Notes: generated from the letters alone by a model not told the origin. 64,000 nucleotides of DNA from Anniella stebbinsi (GCA_029215795.1 JARDYH010000003.1:103262609-103326608), one strand, 5' to 3'. Shown: positions 1-10,700, counted from the first letter of the stretch. A program made the numbers and translations.

Positions 1-1385
1 AGCAAGCATAAACTTCCAATGAATTTGTCAAAGCCTTCTCTGCGTCCAAGAAGACAATGGCCCCCTGGTCCATTCTTTCTCTATTTAAAGCTATCAATTC
101 CGCAACTGATCTCAAATTATCAGCCCCTTGCCTGTTTTTAATACATCCCACTTGATCTGGTCTGACCAATGTTATAATGACTAGTTGCAATCTATTGGCT
201 AAAATTGCCATTAATATTTTAATATCAATGTTTATTAGTGAAATCAGTGGATAATTAACATAATTGGTATGGTCCTTGCCAGCTTTAGGAATGTCTGCAA
301 TATAAGCATCATTTAATGCTGAAGAAAGTGAACCTTGTTCAAATATATATTTATAAAGTTATAATTTTGGAGCTAGAAAAGTAGAAAAGGCTTTGTACCA
401 CTCAATTGGAAACCCATCAGGGCCTGGTGATTTCCCATTGTTCATATTCAATATTGCTTTTGTGATCTCTTCAAGTCTTATAGGAGCCATAAGATGTTGC
501 CTTTGCAAAGAATCTAAGCAAGGGAGCCTAATCTGAGCAAAAAAAGTATTCATATCCTGCTCCGATATCTTGCTAACCTTTATATACAGCTCCATATAAA
601 ATCTTAAAAATTGTAGGTTTATATCTGTAGGAGAAGTATGTATTGTATATTCTCATCTTTAATGGCGGAAATAACATTTCAATGTTTTTGGTGTTTAGGA
701 CGACGTGCCAAAATTTTACCGGGTTGTACCCCACTTTCCCAATATGTCTGATACATACAAGTTAAAGCAAATTCCACCTGCAGAGAAAAATATTATTTAA
801 CTCACATTTAACTTTTTGCATTTCCTGATACAACTGTGTTGATGGGGAACTAGCAAATTGGGTTATAAGAGATTTCAATTTCTTATTTAAAAGCATCTAT
901 TCTTCTGTTCAAATGCAGCATCAGCGATAATTCGACCCCTAATAAAGGCCTTGCAGGCCTCCCATTCCATAGAGCAAGAACTCGCAGTACCCTTGTTGAT
1001 ATCAAAATATTCCGAGAGTTCAGCCAAAATCTGAGATTTAAACATCTCATCATTTAAGAGGGAAACATTGAAACGCCGAAGACCTGAAGGTCTTGGCAAG
1101 TCTAAGAGCTGTAACTCCAAGCATACTGGGGCGTGGTCTGAAATTACCAGTGTATCAATCCTGCAAGCCTTTATATACTGCAATAAAGAAGCGGAAACCA
1201 AAAAGTAGTTTAATCGAAAACAGCTATGATGTACTGCTGAAACGAAGGTGTACTCTCTATCATCACGGTGCAATGTTCTCCAAACAAGAATCTGACCTAT
1301 ATCAGCCATATAGGCCTTTTCAGTACTAAAACAGAATGAATTTGTGAAGTCATTCAGGAGATGAACCAGCTGTTCAATTAATCAT
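1..1385 (-). mobile_element. L1 ORF2 fragment (endonuclease end to reverse transcriptase start)
   Basis: Read on the minus strand, the stretch from about 1380 down to 890 encodes the end of an L1-type APE endonuclease: a YTFVS..H segment, a DYFL-like segment (NYFLVS), the catalytic-site motif SDHAPV, then an RFN.SLLND linker and WEA.KAFIRG. From about 595 down to 360 it continues with EEITKAI..MNNGKSPGPDGFPIEWYK, the start of the L1 reverse transcriptase, and near position 50 with FLDAEKA, the first catalytic-aspartate block. Stops and frame changes between these blocks (for example around 600-880) show it is a dead copy. It runs off the left edge of the window, so the catalytic YADD block is not seen. 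The family assignment rests on these motifs and their order. Confidence 0.85.
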
Positions 1386-1879
1386 AATATTTTTTTGTCA
1401 TGATGTGACAGAATCACCACCACCAAATAGGCTAATTGTACTAAGATTGTAGTAATAAAATCATTCGTTCTTCTTGTTAGTTTTCTTCTTCAACGAACAA
1501 CATAAACAAAAGATGCACATGGATTTTTGAATGGTGAAGTAGTCCAGTTTTTAGATAAATGCAAAGTTGTTTAAAAATAAAATGTAGACAATTTCAACCA
1601 CAACTGATACAGAAACAAAGTAATCCCAAATGAGGCCTCTTTTACAAGCTGCTGTTGCCATTCTGGGTATTTCCTTTCAACAGTGGAGGACACATGCAGC
1701 AGAGATTTCCTCAGGAGTCAGGACTGCCTGAAGATGTTTTGTTCCCTTTTGGTTCACTTTCTATTCCCCTATCCCTTCCATTTATATCTAGACTCCTTCT
1801 CCTTGTACAGATCTACTCCATCTCCCCAAATTCTCTATTCATTGACCTTCTCTATCTCTAGGAAAGAGGCAAGGCCTTA

Positions 1880-1884
<5 letters not shown>
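1386..1884. other. No recognisable feature
   Basis: AT-rich sequence with short open frames only. I see no coding motif, repeat family or structured RNA here. Confidence 0.4.

Positions 1885-1924
<40 letters not shown>
1885..1924. repeat. (GA)n microsatellite
   Basis: An uninterrupted GA dinucleotide tract directly abuts the left end of the family A MITE at 1925. The same GA tract resumes at its right end, so the MITE landed inside this microsatellite. Confidence 0.9.
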
Positions 1925-1927
<3 letters not shown>

Positions 1928-2279
1928 CCCCTCTACAAGGATTCGCTTTTGTGCCTGGTTAGGCGATTATGCGCATAATCGCAGAAGCGCATTTACACCT
2001 AATCCCTCTGCACAAGAGGCAGCGAGAGGCGATGAAGCACATTAACGGATGACCAAAATGCGCTTTTCAAGTAGTTAATGTGCATAAGCGCTTGTTCACA
2101 TAGTCAAAATGCGCTTTAATGTCCGGAGCAAAATAAAACTCGCTATTTAACGCGCATTCGATAATGCACATAATCGGAGAGATAACGCGCCTCTACACCC
2201 GATTTGCGCTCCGTTCTTGTAGAGGTAAATTTTTTAAAGCACCTTGAAAGAGCTTTAAAACTCTCTTGTAGAGGCAGCC
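1925..2279 (-). mobile_element. Family A Harbinger-like MITE, copy 1
   Basis: This is a 355-bp element with imperfect terminal inverted repeats, GGTCCCCTCTACAAG at the left and the complement of GGCTGCCTCTACAAG at the right. The interior has about ten GCGCAT/ATGCGC motifs. Six other copies of the same design lie in the window. This copy splits a GA microsatellite, so its 3-bp target duplication cannot be read clearly. Lack of a transposase and the 3-bp duplications of the other copies point to a non-autonomous PIF/Harbinger-type element; the superfamily is inferred. Confidence 0.8.

Positions 2280-2281
<2 letters not shown>

Positions 2282-2311
<30 letters not shown>
2282..2311. repeat. (GA)n microsatellite, right part
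   Basis: This GA tract continues the one at 1885-1924 and is separated from it by the inserted MITE. Confidence 0.85.
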
Positions 2312-2315
<4 letters not shown>

Positions 2316-2990
2316 TGAGCGTGCAGTTCTGTACACCACCTGCAATGCAGAATAGACCTGGAGGCTACCTTCATGGCACTGAGTTGGTGCCACGTTCCCC
2401 TGAAACCCACACTTTCGCTCTTGTGGGGTTGTGCCAAATAATCTCCATGCCAAGGAGCAAGCACAGGGTTTACGGTGGTCATCCACCCCCTCCCTGCACC
2501 TCCCTGAGACTAGGGCAAGGAGGAGAAGGAGGTGGTGGCAGTAGCAGCAGCAGTTCGGAAGGGGGAAGAAATAGTTTATTTTCAGAGGAGGAGGTGATGG
2601 CGGCAGCTCGAGGGAAGAAAATAAATTCTTCTCCCCATGGCAAGGCAGCATGGGGCATTCCAGTGTCCATTCTGCTTGCTGGCCTACCCTCTGCCCGTGC
2701 AGACATCGACCAATTAGGGGTCACCATCTGCTGGGAATGCTCCTGGAGTGGCTCCGGAGCAACGACAGACCGGTGGAACAGCTGGGCTGCCCACCTCTAT
2801 CTGAAAAAGTCGGGGTAAGTCCCCGACATTTCAGCTGCACATCTTCGGCTCTTTGCCCCAGGGTCATCTATCTGACACCGTGCAAATTTGGAGCCACTCC
2901 GGGACAAAGAAGACATCAAGACAGCCCCCTGATCAGGTTGTCTCTCATCGCCATAAACTGTTGCTGTATAACTAATATTTATGATGATGT
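2312..2990. other. No recognisable feature
   Basis: Mixed-composition sequence. Long open frames overlap on both strands (for example around 2204-2818 and 2193-2651), but they run through the GA tract and lack any family motif, so I do not call a gene. Confidence 0.4.
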
Positions 2991-3136
2991 CTTGGACCTA
3001 GACCTTTTTTTTACCAATTTGTTTAAGAAAATCCTGAATCTGATTTAAATTTTTAAAGATCCAATTTAAATTTTAAAAAATGATTTAAATAAACCTTTTT
3101 TAAAAAATAAAAATTATTGAGATTTTATCAACCCTG
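2991..3136. mobile_element. AT-rich hAT-like element end (partial)
   Basis: The sequence has repeated GATTTAAAT and TTTAAAAA blocks and ends in GATTTTATCAACCCTG. This resembles a common vertebrate AT-rich DNA-transposon end whose complement begins CAGGGTTGAT. No matching left end or clear target duplication is visible, so it is a partial and uncertain call. Confidence 0.35.
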
Positions 3137-3236
3137 GTTGTCAGTATGTGAGAATCCAGAACAGTGCGTTGTTTGGAAGTTGTTTTGCTACAGAGGTGGT
3201 GGGCTAGAGTGAATAAAAACAAAAAAAACCCAGCCC

Positions 3237-3335
3237 CTCTACATTTATTATATTATTTATTATTAACATTTATTTACTGCCTTATCTGCTAAAAAGCCAT
3301 CAAGGTGGTGTGCAACTATTTAAAACAATAAAACA
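3237..3335 (-). repeat. L2-type 3' tail fragment
   Basis: An ATT-rich tract is followed by a degenerate version of the tail seen in the L2 copies here (complement of a motif ending in the (AAT)n repeat: TTTACTGCC..AAGCCATCAAGGTGG). Only the last ~100 bp of the element are present. Confidence 0.4.
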
Positions 3336-3748
3336 TTGTAACAGTAAAATATGCCAGTAGTATAGCACTACAAAGGCTTTGGGATACAGGGAGGGATCGG
3401 GTGAAGGAGGAGGGAAACAACCCAAGAATTGAGAAAAGAAACTGCAGTTTGATGGATCATCTGCCTGACAAACTCTGGGTAGGACAACAAACCATGGGTT
3501 AAATATACCATGGGTTAGTGGTATCTATAAATCAGGTCTTAGCATAGATACCAAAAGTCCAACTAAAAGCTCAAACTTGGTCTGGCACATGCCCTAGCCA
3601 AATGCATGACCCAACTATAGTTAGAAGTTTAGGAAAGACTAGGTCTCCACCCCAAGGTTCTTCCTTGGTTCTCTTTGTCTAGTCATATGCAAAAAGCACT
3701 AAGGTGAAACTTGTACTGTTTCTACAGCAAAGGGATATTGAACTGAAC
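3336..3748. other. No recognisable feature
   Basis: Anonymous sequence with no coding motif and no repeat that I can match elsewhere in the window. Confidence 0.4.
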
Positions 3749-3751
3749 TTA

Positions 3752-4106
3752 GGCTGCCTCTACAAGAGAGGTTTAAAGCTCTTTCAAGGCGCTTAAAAAA
3801 ATTTACCTCTACAAGAATGGAGCGCAAATCGGGCGTAGAGGCGCGTTATCTCTCCGATTATGCGCATTATCAAATGCACGTTAAACAGCGAGTTTTATTT
3901 TGCTCCGGACGTTAAAGTGCATGTTGACTATGTGAACAAGCGCTTATGCGCATTAACTACTTGTAAAGCGCATTTTGGTCATCCGTTAATGCGCTTCGCC
4001 GCCTGTCGCCGCCTCTTATGCAGAGGCATTAGGCGTAAATGCGCTTCAGTGATTATGCGCATAATCGCCTAACCAGGCGCAAAAGCGAATCCCTGTAGAG
4101 GAGACC
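3752..4106 (+). mobile_element. Family A Harbinger-like MITE, copy 2
   Basis: A 355-bp copy begins GGCTGCCTCTACAAG and ends GTAGAGGAGACC. It is flanked by a perfect 3-bp duplication, TTA, at 3749-3751 and 4107-4109. Length, ends and the GCGCAT-rich interior match the other family A copies. It carries no transposase. Confidence 0.88.
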
Positions 4107-4167
4107 TTAGCCTCAGTGATGACCACAGGTATCCAGGAACAGGACCAACCGTAGTCTTACTGAACTG

Positions 4168-4240
4168 TCAAGATTATTTATTTATTGTATTTCCATGCCA
4201 CCCAAAAGCCAAAGCTATTGGGCGGTTCACAAGATTAAAC
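4168..4240 (-). repeat. L2-type 3' tail fragment
   Basis: An ATTT-repeat is followed by a degenerate form of the tail sequence CCAAAGC..TTGGGCGG that ends the L2 copies at 21.8 kb and 42.8 kb, here in minus orientation. Confidence 0.5.
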
Positions 4241-4651
4241 AAGATGGGACATGTTTGCTAATCCAGTTGTAGATTAATATTCTTTTTGATCTACTCCATA
4301 GGTTAATGATATGCATGTGTAATGTTCCCATAATAGATTATGGCCATTCCTAATCTTAAAGAAATGTAAGATTTCAAAACACCCCAAATAGTTTATGGGA
4401 CATCTTATGCTTAATGGCATGTATAGGAGATTTGCTAATGGCACGTGCAGGAAGAATAGCCCAACCTCACTGTTCTCTCTGACATTTCACCCTTCTGCTA
4501 GTTATAGCTTCAGATTGAATATCAGGAGGAAAGCTCATAGCTACAGCCTATGGATTTGACTAAATTACCAGAATCCTTTGCTTCTAGCTTCCATATGTTC
4601 TGTAACAGGCCCTAAGAAATGAAACTACACAGCCAGTTAACTCTCATAATT
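4241..4651. other. No recognisable feature
   Basis: Anonymous intergenic-type sequence with nothing that I can support. Confidence 0.4.
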
Positions 4652-4897
4652 TAGGGTGACCAGATAAAATCCAGGTCAGGGCTCATGTAACTTTAACGGT
4701 TGTAGAGAAAAGGGAATTTCAGCCAGTGTCATGTGTATGCAATTATTTCCTGGTGAAATTACCTCTTCATCACAACTGTTAAAGTTGCAGGGGCTCTGCC
4801 TTCTTTTGTATATGGTCACTCTAGTATAGTGCATGCACCTTTAACTGTTGTGATGAAGAGGGAATATCACCAGGAACTAATTGCATACAAATGACAT
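4652..4897. mobile_element. Family B hAT foldback element, copy 1 (3' truncated)
   Basis: It begins TAGGGTGACCAGATAAAATCC and follows the 320-bp family B copies at 12.7 kb and 28.3 kb. The two halves are inverted versions of one sequence (AACTGTTAAAGTTGCAGG and its complement). It stops at about 4897, so the right terminal inverted repeat is missing. Non-autonomous hAT assignment comes from the 8-bp duplications of the intact copies. Confidence 0.8.
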
Positions 4898-4911
4898 GTC
4901 AAGGGAGCCCA

Positions 4912-5338
4912 GAGATTTCTGAGAATGACCAACTATTTAGCTAAGTTTTGTAAACACCTCTCAGAGAACTGTGAGATCCTGAGGCAGTTCACATCAGGAG
5001 ACATTGCGGGAGTGGACAGAGGAACAAGAAGTTGCTTTCTGAAAGAAAAGGGAGATGACTATAACAGCCCCATCTTGAAGTGCAAAGCATCAGAAATGGG
5101 TCTAGGGACTACCACGCTGCTAGGAGGACAGACAGTTGCATTTGCAAGTAGAGCCTTATCAGAAACAGAAAAGGGCTATGCTCAAGTTGAAAAAGAACTA
5201 CTTGCAATACTTTTTGGAATGGAGAAATTTCACCAGGACACATATGGATGCACGGTAGGTGTCCAGACTTATCATAAATCTCTGGAAAATAAATGGAAAA
5301 AAAATCCTTATTCAATGCACCAAAGCATCAACAAGGCA
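4912..5338 (+). mobile_element. Gypsy element A: end of reverse transcriptase and RNase H (decayed)
   Basis: The frame starting near 4925 reads NYLAKFCKHLSE..EILRQFT, the thumb region of a Ty3/gypsy reverse transcriptase. It continues into RNase H with MGLGTTTLL.GQTVAFASRALSETEKGYAQVEKELLAI and an HK.LE block. In intact family members this domain degrades the RNA strand during reverse transcription. The expected DASE motif reads KASE, so a catalytic aspartate is lost. The coding sequence stops at about 5338, where an L2 3' end has inserted, and resumes at about 5695. The style of the RNase H motif suggests a Mag-like vertebrate gypsy, but the clade is a guess. Confidence 0.8.
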
Positions 5339-5644
5339 CTTAGGTCCTCTGGGAAGAACTTACTCAAGCCAGCCAGAACTAGGCTGGCAAGTGTCACCCA
5401 GAGGACCTTCTCTTCCATCGCTCCCAGACTATGGAATGGTCTGACGGAGGAGATTAGACAAATTAGCAGTCTTCATAAATTTAAGAGAGTCATGAAGACT
5501 GCTCTCTTCCGGCAGGCCTATCTAGTTAAATTTTAAGATGTTTTAATGATGCATTTTCTCTTGTTTTTAATTTTTTAAAAATTGTTTGTGATTTTTGTAT
5601 TTTACATTGTGTTCCCCGCCTCAATCCAAAGGGAGAGGCGGGTT

Positions 5645-5675
<31 letters not shown>

Positions 5676-5694
5676 TGATGATGATGATACATCT
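5339..5694 (+). mobile_element. L2 LINE 3' end nested in gypsy element A
   Basis: The sequence encodes the C-terminal end of L2 ORF2 (RTLRSSGKN-like start, then RTFSSIAPRLWNGL, EEIRQI..LHKFKRVMKTALFRQAY). It then has a 3' UTR with CCCCGCCTCAATCC and ends in (AAT)n. It closely matches the L2 copy at 17.5-18.6 kb in opposite orientation. It interrupts gypsy coding sequence that continues on both sides, so it is younger than that gypsy copy. Confidence 0.88.
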
Positions 5695-7193
5695 GCAGAA
5701 GTATGATATACAAATCAATTACAGCCTTGGCAGAGACCTAATGTTAACAGATGCCCTGACCCAGGCATACACCTACCAGAAACTGCCAAGGAGGTATCAG
5801 TAGAAACTAAAGTAGAAACCATTACTATAGTACAGTGCTTATCCATATCTGAGGAAAGACTGAGAGAGATTTAGTGAAGAATGGAAGAAGACAACATTCT
5901 CCAGAGATTAAAGCTCATGATATTGCAAGGTTCACCAGAAACAAAAGATCATGTACCAGAACAGATAACACTATTCTTCCAGGTCAGGATGAACTTTGTG
6001 TACAGAAAGGCACCAGCTTTCAGGGAGAAAGAGCTGTTATACCAGAAGCCCTTTGGACAGACATCTGGGAATTCAAGAATGTCTACAGCAGGCCCGGAAA
6101 GCAGTATACTAGTCAGGGATGGAGGAGTACCTGAAGACATTCATGGGGAAATGAATGGAAGTGAACAGATCCTGGGAAGACTGCCAGCCCAAACAAATTC
6201 TATTACAGTATGACATTCCAGATAGACTTTGGGCAGAAGCTGGTGTGGATTTGTTTAGCTAGGCAGACAAGGAATACATGATCATTGTAGATTATTTTTC
6301 ATATTTTTGGGAGATAGACTTCTTACTATTTATCTCTACAGTCATGTGTTAAGAAAAAGCACACTTTGGACAATATGGGATACTAGACACTGTATGTTCA
6401 TATGATGTACCCCAGTTTGTTGCAGCAGAATCCCAGACATTCAGGAAGGACTGAGATTTTGAACATACCACTTCAGCACCTGGGTATTCTCGAGGTAATA
6501 GCAAAGTAGAATCTGCACTAAGAACAGCCAAGAAACTTTTGAGAAAAGCAAAAGTGACAGGGGCAGACCCATATCCAGCACTTTTAGATCATCGGAACAC
6601 TCCATATCCCAAGGCCTAAATTCAAGGCCAGCAGAAAGGTTAAGGAAGAACAAAAACACTTTTACCAACAAATGGGAGGTTGTTAGAGCCAGAGGTTACA
6701 AGAGCATCTCTTAGTGAACTGAGGAAACAGCAGCTACAGAGACAGGCCCCGTATTACAATAAATCAGCCACAGATCGTCAAGGCCTAGAACCAGGGGGTG
6801 CAATGAGTGGCCAGACCTTAACAAAACAAGACAGAATCTGGTACAAGGCAACCATAATTCAACATCATAACCAACGATCATATAAGGTACCGATGGTCAG
6901 CAGATGAGTACTGAGAGATAACAGAAGACACCTAAGGAAAACAACAGAAAAATAGGGTGAGGACTTAAATTTGAATAAGGGAGAAGCATGTAACCAGCCT
7001 TCAGGATGAGACAAGAAGAGAATCCTTGCTATATGCTGACAAGGGCAGAGGCACACCCAAGGATAGTCCAGGGAAGATGAATGCAGAAGAAGGGATTGCA
7101 GCAAGGGCACACACTTTGTGTCTACAGGGGGGCAGAATAAAGGATGGCAGCTGAAAGATGTCATCACTGAACTCACTCAAAGTGGGCAAGGGA
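5695..7193 (+). mobile_element. Gypsy element A: RNase H end and integrase (decayed)
   Basis: Downstream of the nested L2 the frame resumes with HLQKYDIQINYSLGRD and LTDALTQAY, the block between RNase H and integrase. Further on come IVDYFS.FWEID near 6290 (integrase core) and, near 6840-6930, IWYKATIIQHHNQRSYKV followed by R..RRHLRK, the usual end of a gypsy integrase. Several frames and stops are needed to follow it, so it is a pseudogene. Order and spacing agree with a single gypsy pol gene read on the plus strand. Confidence 0.75.
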
Positions 7194-7385
7194 TGTAACA
7201 ATATGAAAGTACGGCTGGATATGACCAGGATGGGGTGTGCTTCCTGGGAGGAGCCAGGAAGTAGTTGAAATAAGGAGAGAGAGGCCCCACCTTGAGAGAG
7301 TTCTATAGAAAGGGCCTTTGTTTAAATAAAACATGGAAGTTTGTTTATAAATCAGAATCTGTTTGGTTTTGTGGGGTGCAATCCA
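7194..7385 (+). mobile_element. Probable 3' LTR of gypsy element A
   Basis: After the integrase end there is a purine-rich AAGTGGGCAAGGGA, as expected for a polypurine primer site. It is followed by TGTAACA, a typical LTR start, and about 190 bp with two AATAAA signals (near 7326). The right end of the LTR could not be set from a second copy, so 7385 is approximate. Confidence 0.5.
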
Positions 7386-7461
7386 TCAACTTTGAAACAA
7401 AGTTCAAATGGGAAGGGTTTCTAAAGGAAATAAAAGTTTGAAAACCACTGTCATTGAGTAT

Positions 7462-8056
7462 TAGGGATGTGCATGGACCCCCCGGATCAGATCAGGACCC
7501 TGATCGGGACCTCCAATGTTGTCCTGGATCAATTCGGACAAAATCGGAGGACCCTCGGATCGGACCGGACCCGATCTCAATCCAAAAACGTTTCCCATGC
7601 AAGCCTTTATGGAAAACATGGCAGTGGGTGGGTAAGTGGGGGCCTAACTCCCCCCTCCCTGTCCCTCCCCCCCACTCACACTCCTTACCTGCCGGGGCCG
7701 TCCACTGCCGTCCGCTGCTCTGATCTACTGAGAAACAAGCTTCACGTCCTGATTCTCAGTAGCACGCCAGGTGATGACGTCAACACCCAGCGCGCTATTG
7801 AGAGGCAGGCCATGAAGCCTGTTTCTCAGTAGAAGGAAGCAGCGGACAGTAGCAGACAGCCCCGGCAGGTAAGGAACGCGAGGGGGAGGAGGAGGTCCGA
7901 TCTTCCAATCTTTTCCGAAGCGGATCGGTTCCTTTCAGACCAGTTCAGATCAGATTGGACAATCCAGAAGCTGGGATCAGAATCGGATAATTGTATCCAA
8001 TTTCGGTTGGATCTGCTCCGGATCGTGGATCGGACCCGATCCGATGCACATCCCTA
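7462..8056. mobile_element. Family C hAT palindrome element, copy 1 (595 bp)
   Basis: Terminal inverted repeats are TAGGGATGTGCA and TGCACATCCCTA. A perfect 8-bp target duplication, TTGAGTAT, lies at 7454-7461 and 8057-8064. Both subterminal zones are crowded with GGATC/GATCC and CGGACC motifs, and the centre carries TGATGACGTCA. No transposase is encoded. The duplication length and the termini support a non-autonomous hAT element. Confidence 0.88.
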
Positions 8057-8064
8057 TTGAGTAT

Positions 8065-8386
8065 GACCCACTGTGCATGATCACTGTGGCTTAAACAAGC
8101 CACAGTGTATACTGGTGTAAGCCAGGCACCATTTACCTACTTAATCAACTGGGGACAGCTTGTTGCACTGTATGAACCTGAACAGTGTAGGTTGTTTGAG
8201 GGGGAAGCAACCCTCCAATAAGTTCCAACCCAACAAACCTGTTGTTGATTATCAGAACACAACAAATGGAGTGCAGCATGTGGCATGGCATAAACAAGTC
8301 ACAGTGGCTTGTTTAGCTGTGGTACTCATGCAAGCCAGGCCAATGAATGAGAAAGAAGTTACAAGTTAATGCAAAACATTTACTGA
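8065..8386. repeat. Short inverted repeat (8082-8107) in anonymous sequence
   Basis: A hairpin with 11-bp perfect arms CACTGTGGCTT/AAGCCACAGTG and a 4-base loop sits at 8082-8107. A related CACAGTGGCTTGTTTA occurs near 8299. These may be the two ends of a decayed short foldback element, but no target duplication is visible. Confidence 0.35.
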
Positions 8387-8741
8387 GGGTGCCTCTACAA
8401 GAGGCATTTAAAGCTCTTTCAAGGCGCATTAAAAAAATTACCTCTACAAGGACGGAGCGCAAATCGGGCGTAGAGGTGCGTTATCTCCCCGATTATGCGC
8501 ATTATTGAATGCGCGTTAAATCGCGAGTTTTATTTTGCTCCGTCCGTTAAAGCGCATTTTGACTGTGTGAATAAGCGCTTATGCGCATTAACTACTTGTA
8601 AAGCGCATTTTGGACATCTGTTAATGCGCTTTGCCGCCTCTCTCCGCCTCTTGTGCAGAGGGATTAGGCGTAAATGCGCTTCAGCGATTATGCGCATAAT
8701 CACCTAACCAGGCGCAAAAGCGAATCCTTGTAGAGGGGACC
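8387..8741 (+). mobile_element. Family A Harbinger-like MITE, copy 3
   Basis: A 355-bp copy begins GGGTGCCTCTACAAG and ends TAGAGGGGACC. The 3-bp duplication TGA occurs at 8384-8386 and 8742-8744. It is structurally the same as copies 2, 4 and 7. Confidence 0.88.
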
Positions 8742-8744
8742 TGA

Positions 8745-10130
8745 AACATCCCATTATATTCACTGAGGCATACTCCCTAGTAAAAATGCATAGGATTACC
8801 GTCTCAGTTGATTTCTCATCCAGCTGGCAGAACTAATGCGTGCAAAAACAGCATTGTTTCATGATAAAGAAGCAGACTGATAAGGTTTCCATCAAACCAA
8901 CCAGAGGTTTAACTGATTGTGCTGTGTAGGAAAAAGCCCTCATTAAAGAATAATTTCTGCACATCTACCTCTTCAGTATTTGGAAACAATACAGTATTTG
9001 GAAACAAATGACAGTCCTTATAAGGAATCTAGAACTACAAGTGATAACTAAGATGTTATTGGTACAGTTGTTGTAACATTTGAAGAGGAAGATTAACTTC
9101 TTGTGAGATTTATATACTGGGTGGAGAGCAAATCAATGAAAGTAATAATCCTTAAAAAAATCTTCCATAAAAGATTCATTTTTCTTGCAGAGTTCATCAT
9201 AGATGTTCTAACAGAAAGAGGCAGATTCATCATAGGAATGCATTGCATCCAAACCTTGTTCTATATGATCAGCAGACCCACATAATGGATCTGTTAATGG
9301 ACTGTTCCACTTCAGATTGCATGTGGTGATTTAAACATTTTCATGATCCCTCTGTCAGTAAGAAAGATTTGTGAGTAATATTACCTGGAGTGAATTTCCT
9401 CTAACAGAATGTAGAAATTAGCAGGCAATTCATTTTTGTGGTCCCTCTTTTGGAGAGTATCTTGTGTCAAGAGCAGATTGTGTATTTCCATTAATGAGTA
9501 ACTATCTTCCCTTCATTCTCTCCTTTTCTTATTGTGATTCCTCCATCTTTTAGAGCTCCATCACACCAACAATTTAATGTACTCTCGCCATGCCTGGTGA
9601 ACGGATTTGCAGCACAGGTACTTACATGATGGTGTGCCTGTCCTGCTGACACCTCGCCTCTTTCCCCAACCTTTCCTAGAATGCTAAAAGTCTGGATTAT
9701 TTTCCCTAAGTGCATTTAATGCGCCCTAAGCCTCTGTGTAGTTTTAAAGGAATGTGGGCTTGAATGGATTGCATCAGGTCCTGGCAGGGAAAAGTAATCT
9801 CTTCCAGCAGCGGGCTCCAAGCCTCAATATAAAACCCAAACCTTGCATCCCAGGCTCAAAAGCCTTTTTTAAAATCATGCAATGCCTCAATCTCTGCAGA
9901 GACAGGATTGTACTCCCTTAATGTTGCCAAAGAGCTAGACTAAAGGGTCATTCCATTTTTGCCCAGCAGAAAGGTGGTTTGGCTGAAGTACTCATCTGAC
10001 AGGACCTGACTGGAGGGAGAAAGAGAAGGGGGGAAGTGGAGCCAAAGAGCTAACGAGCGCAGGAGCGAAAGAGCAGCTATTCAGGTGAAAGGGATCATAA
10101 GCAAAAAAGCCACATTAAAACTGTTGTATA
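8745..10130. other. No recognisable feature
   Basis: Anonymous sequence of about 1.4 kb. A short direct duplication of AGTATTTGGAAACAA lies near 8978-9008. I see no exon-like reading frame, no coding motif and no repeat family shared with the rest of the window. Confidence 0.4.
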
Positions 10131-10700
10131 ATCCAGTGTGATTTACAGCAGAGTTGCTTTATACAAAGAAAGCATGGTAATACAGCATTTAGTATCAGAG
10201 GGAATAAACATAGGCTATTCCCTCTTGACCAGACACAAAAGAGGGCAGGGCTCCTGCATCTTTAACTGTTGTGACGAAGAGGGAATTTCAACAGGTGCTG
10301 CATGCATACAAATGACACCTGCTGAAATTCCCTTTTCATTCAACTGTTAAAGATATAGGAGCCCTGTCCTCCTTTCCATATGGTCACCCTAACATAGGCT
10401 AGAGCCAGTTTAGAAGAATTTCAAACAAACTTACTTCATTAGTGCTTTCATACACATCATCGAAGAAAGCTATCTAACACTAACCACAAACACTTCCTAA
10501 AGCTAGGTGCGTGAATGTAAGTAAGCGAAGGCATGAGATACAGTTACTTCCTTGTATCAGAGAAAGAGTGTATGTTGCTTGTTGCAGGGGCAAAAAGGGA
10601 AGGGAAGGGGACCACAAAGGGGATGAACAAGACAAACGGCTGTCGATTCCCCATTGCCCTCTAGTGTCTGGAAGCATGTTCCTATTTTCCAACAAAGACA
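10131..10700. repeat. Dispersed repeat J, copy 1 (occupied by a hAT element)
   Basis: The sequence outside 10208-10399 aligns in order with 16571-16935. Shared blocks include TTGCTTTA..AAAGC.TGG, ATTAGTGCTTT.ATACACATC and TGTCTGGAAGCATG. The hAT element at 10216-10391 interrupts this copy, while copy J2 lacks it. The family itself is not identified. Confidence 0.7.
10216..10391. mobile_element. Family B hAT foldback element, copy 4 (176 bp, variant ends)
   Basis: The right end GGTCACCCTA and the inner CAACTGTTAAAGATA/TCTTTAACTGTTGTG arms match family B. The outer ends instead read CCATATGG and AGGGCTCC. A perfect 8-bp duplication, ACATAGGC, flanks it at 10208-10215 and 10392-10399. The left terminal repeat is degenerate. 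It is shorter than the 320-bp copies because only one of the two foldback modules is present. Confidence 0.8.

Noticed and set aside
2204..2818. A 204-codon open frame on the plus strand overlapping a 152-codon frame on the minus strand
   Set aside because: It crosses the right end of a MITE and a GA microsatellite, giving an Arg/Glu repeat. There is no conserved domain and no second exon.
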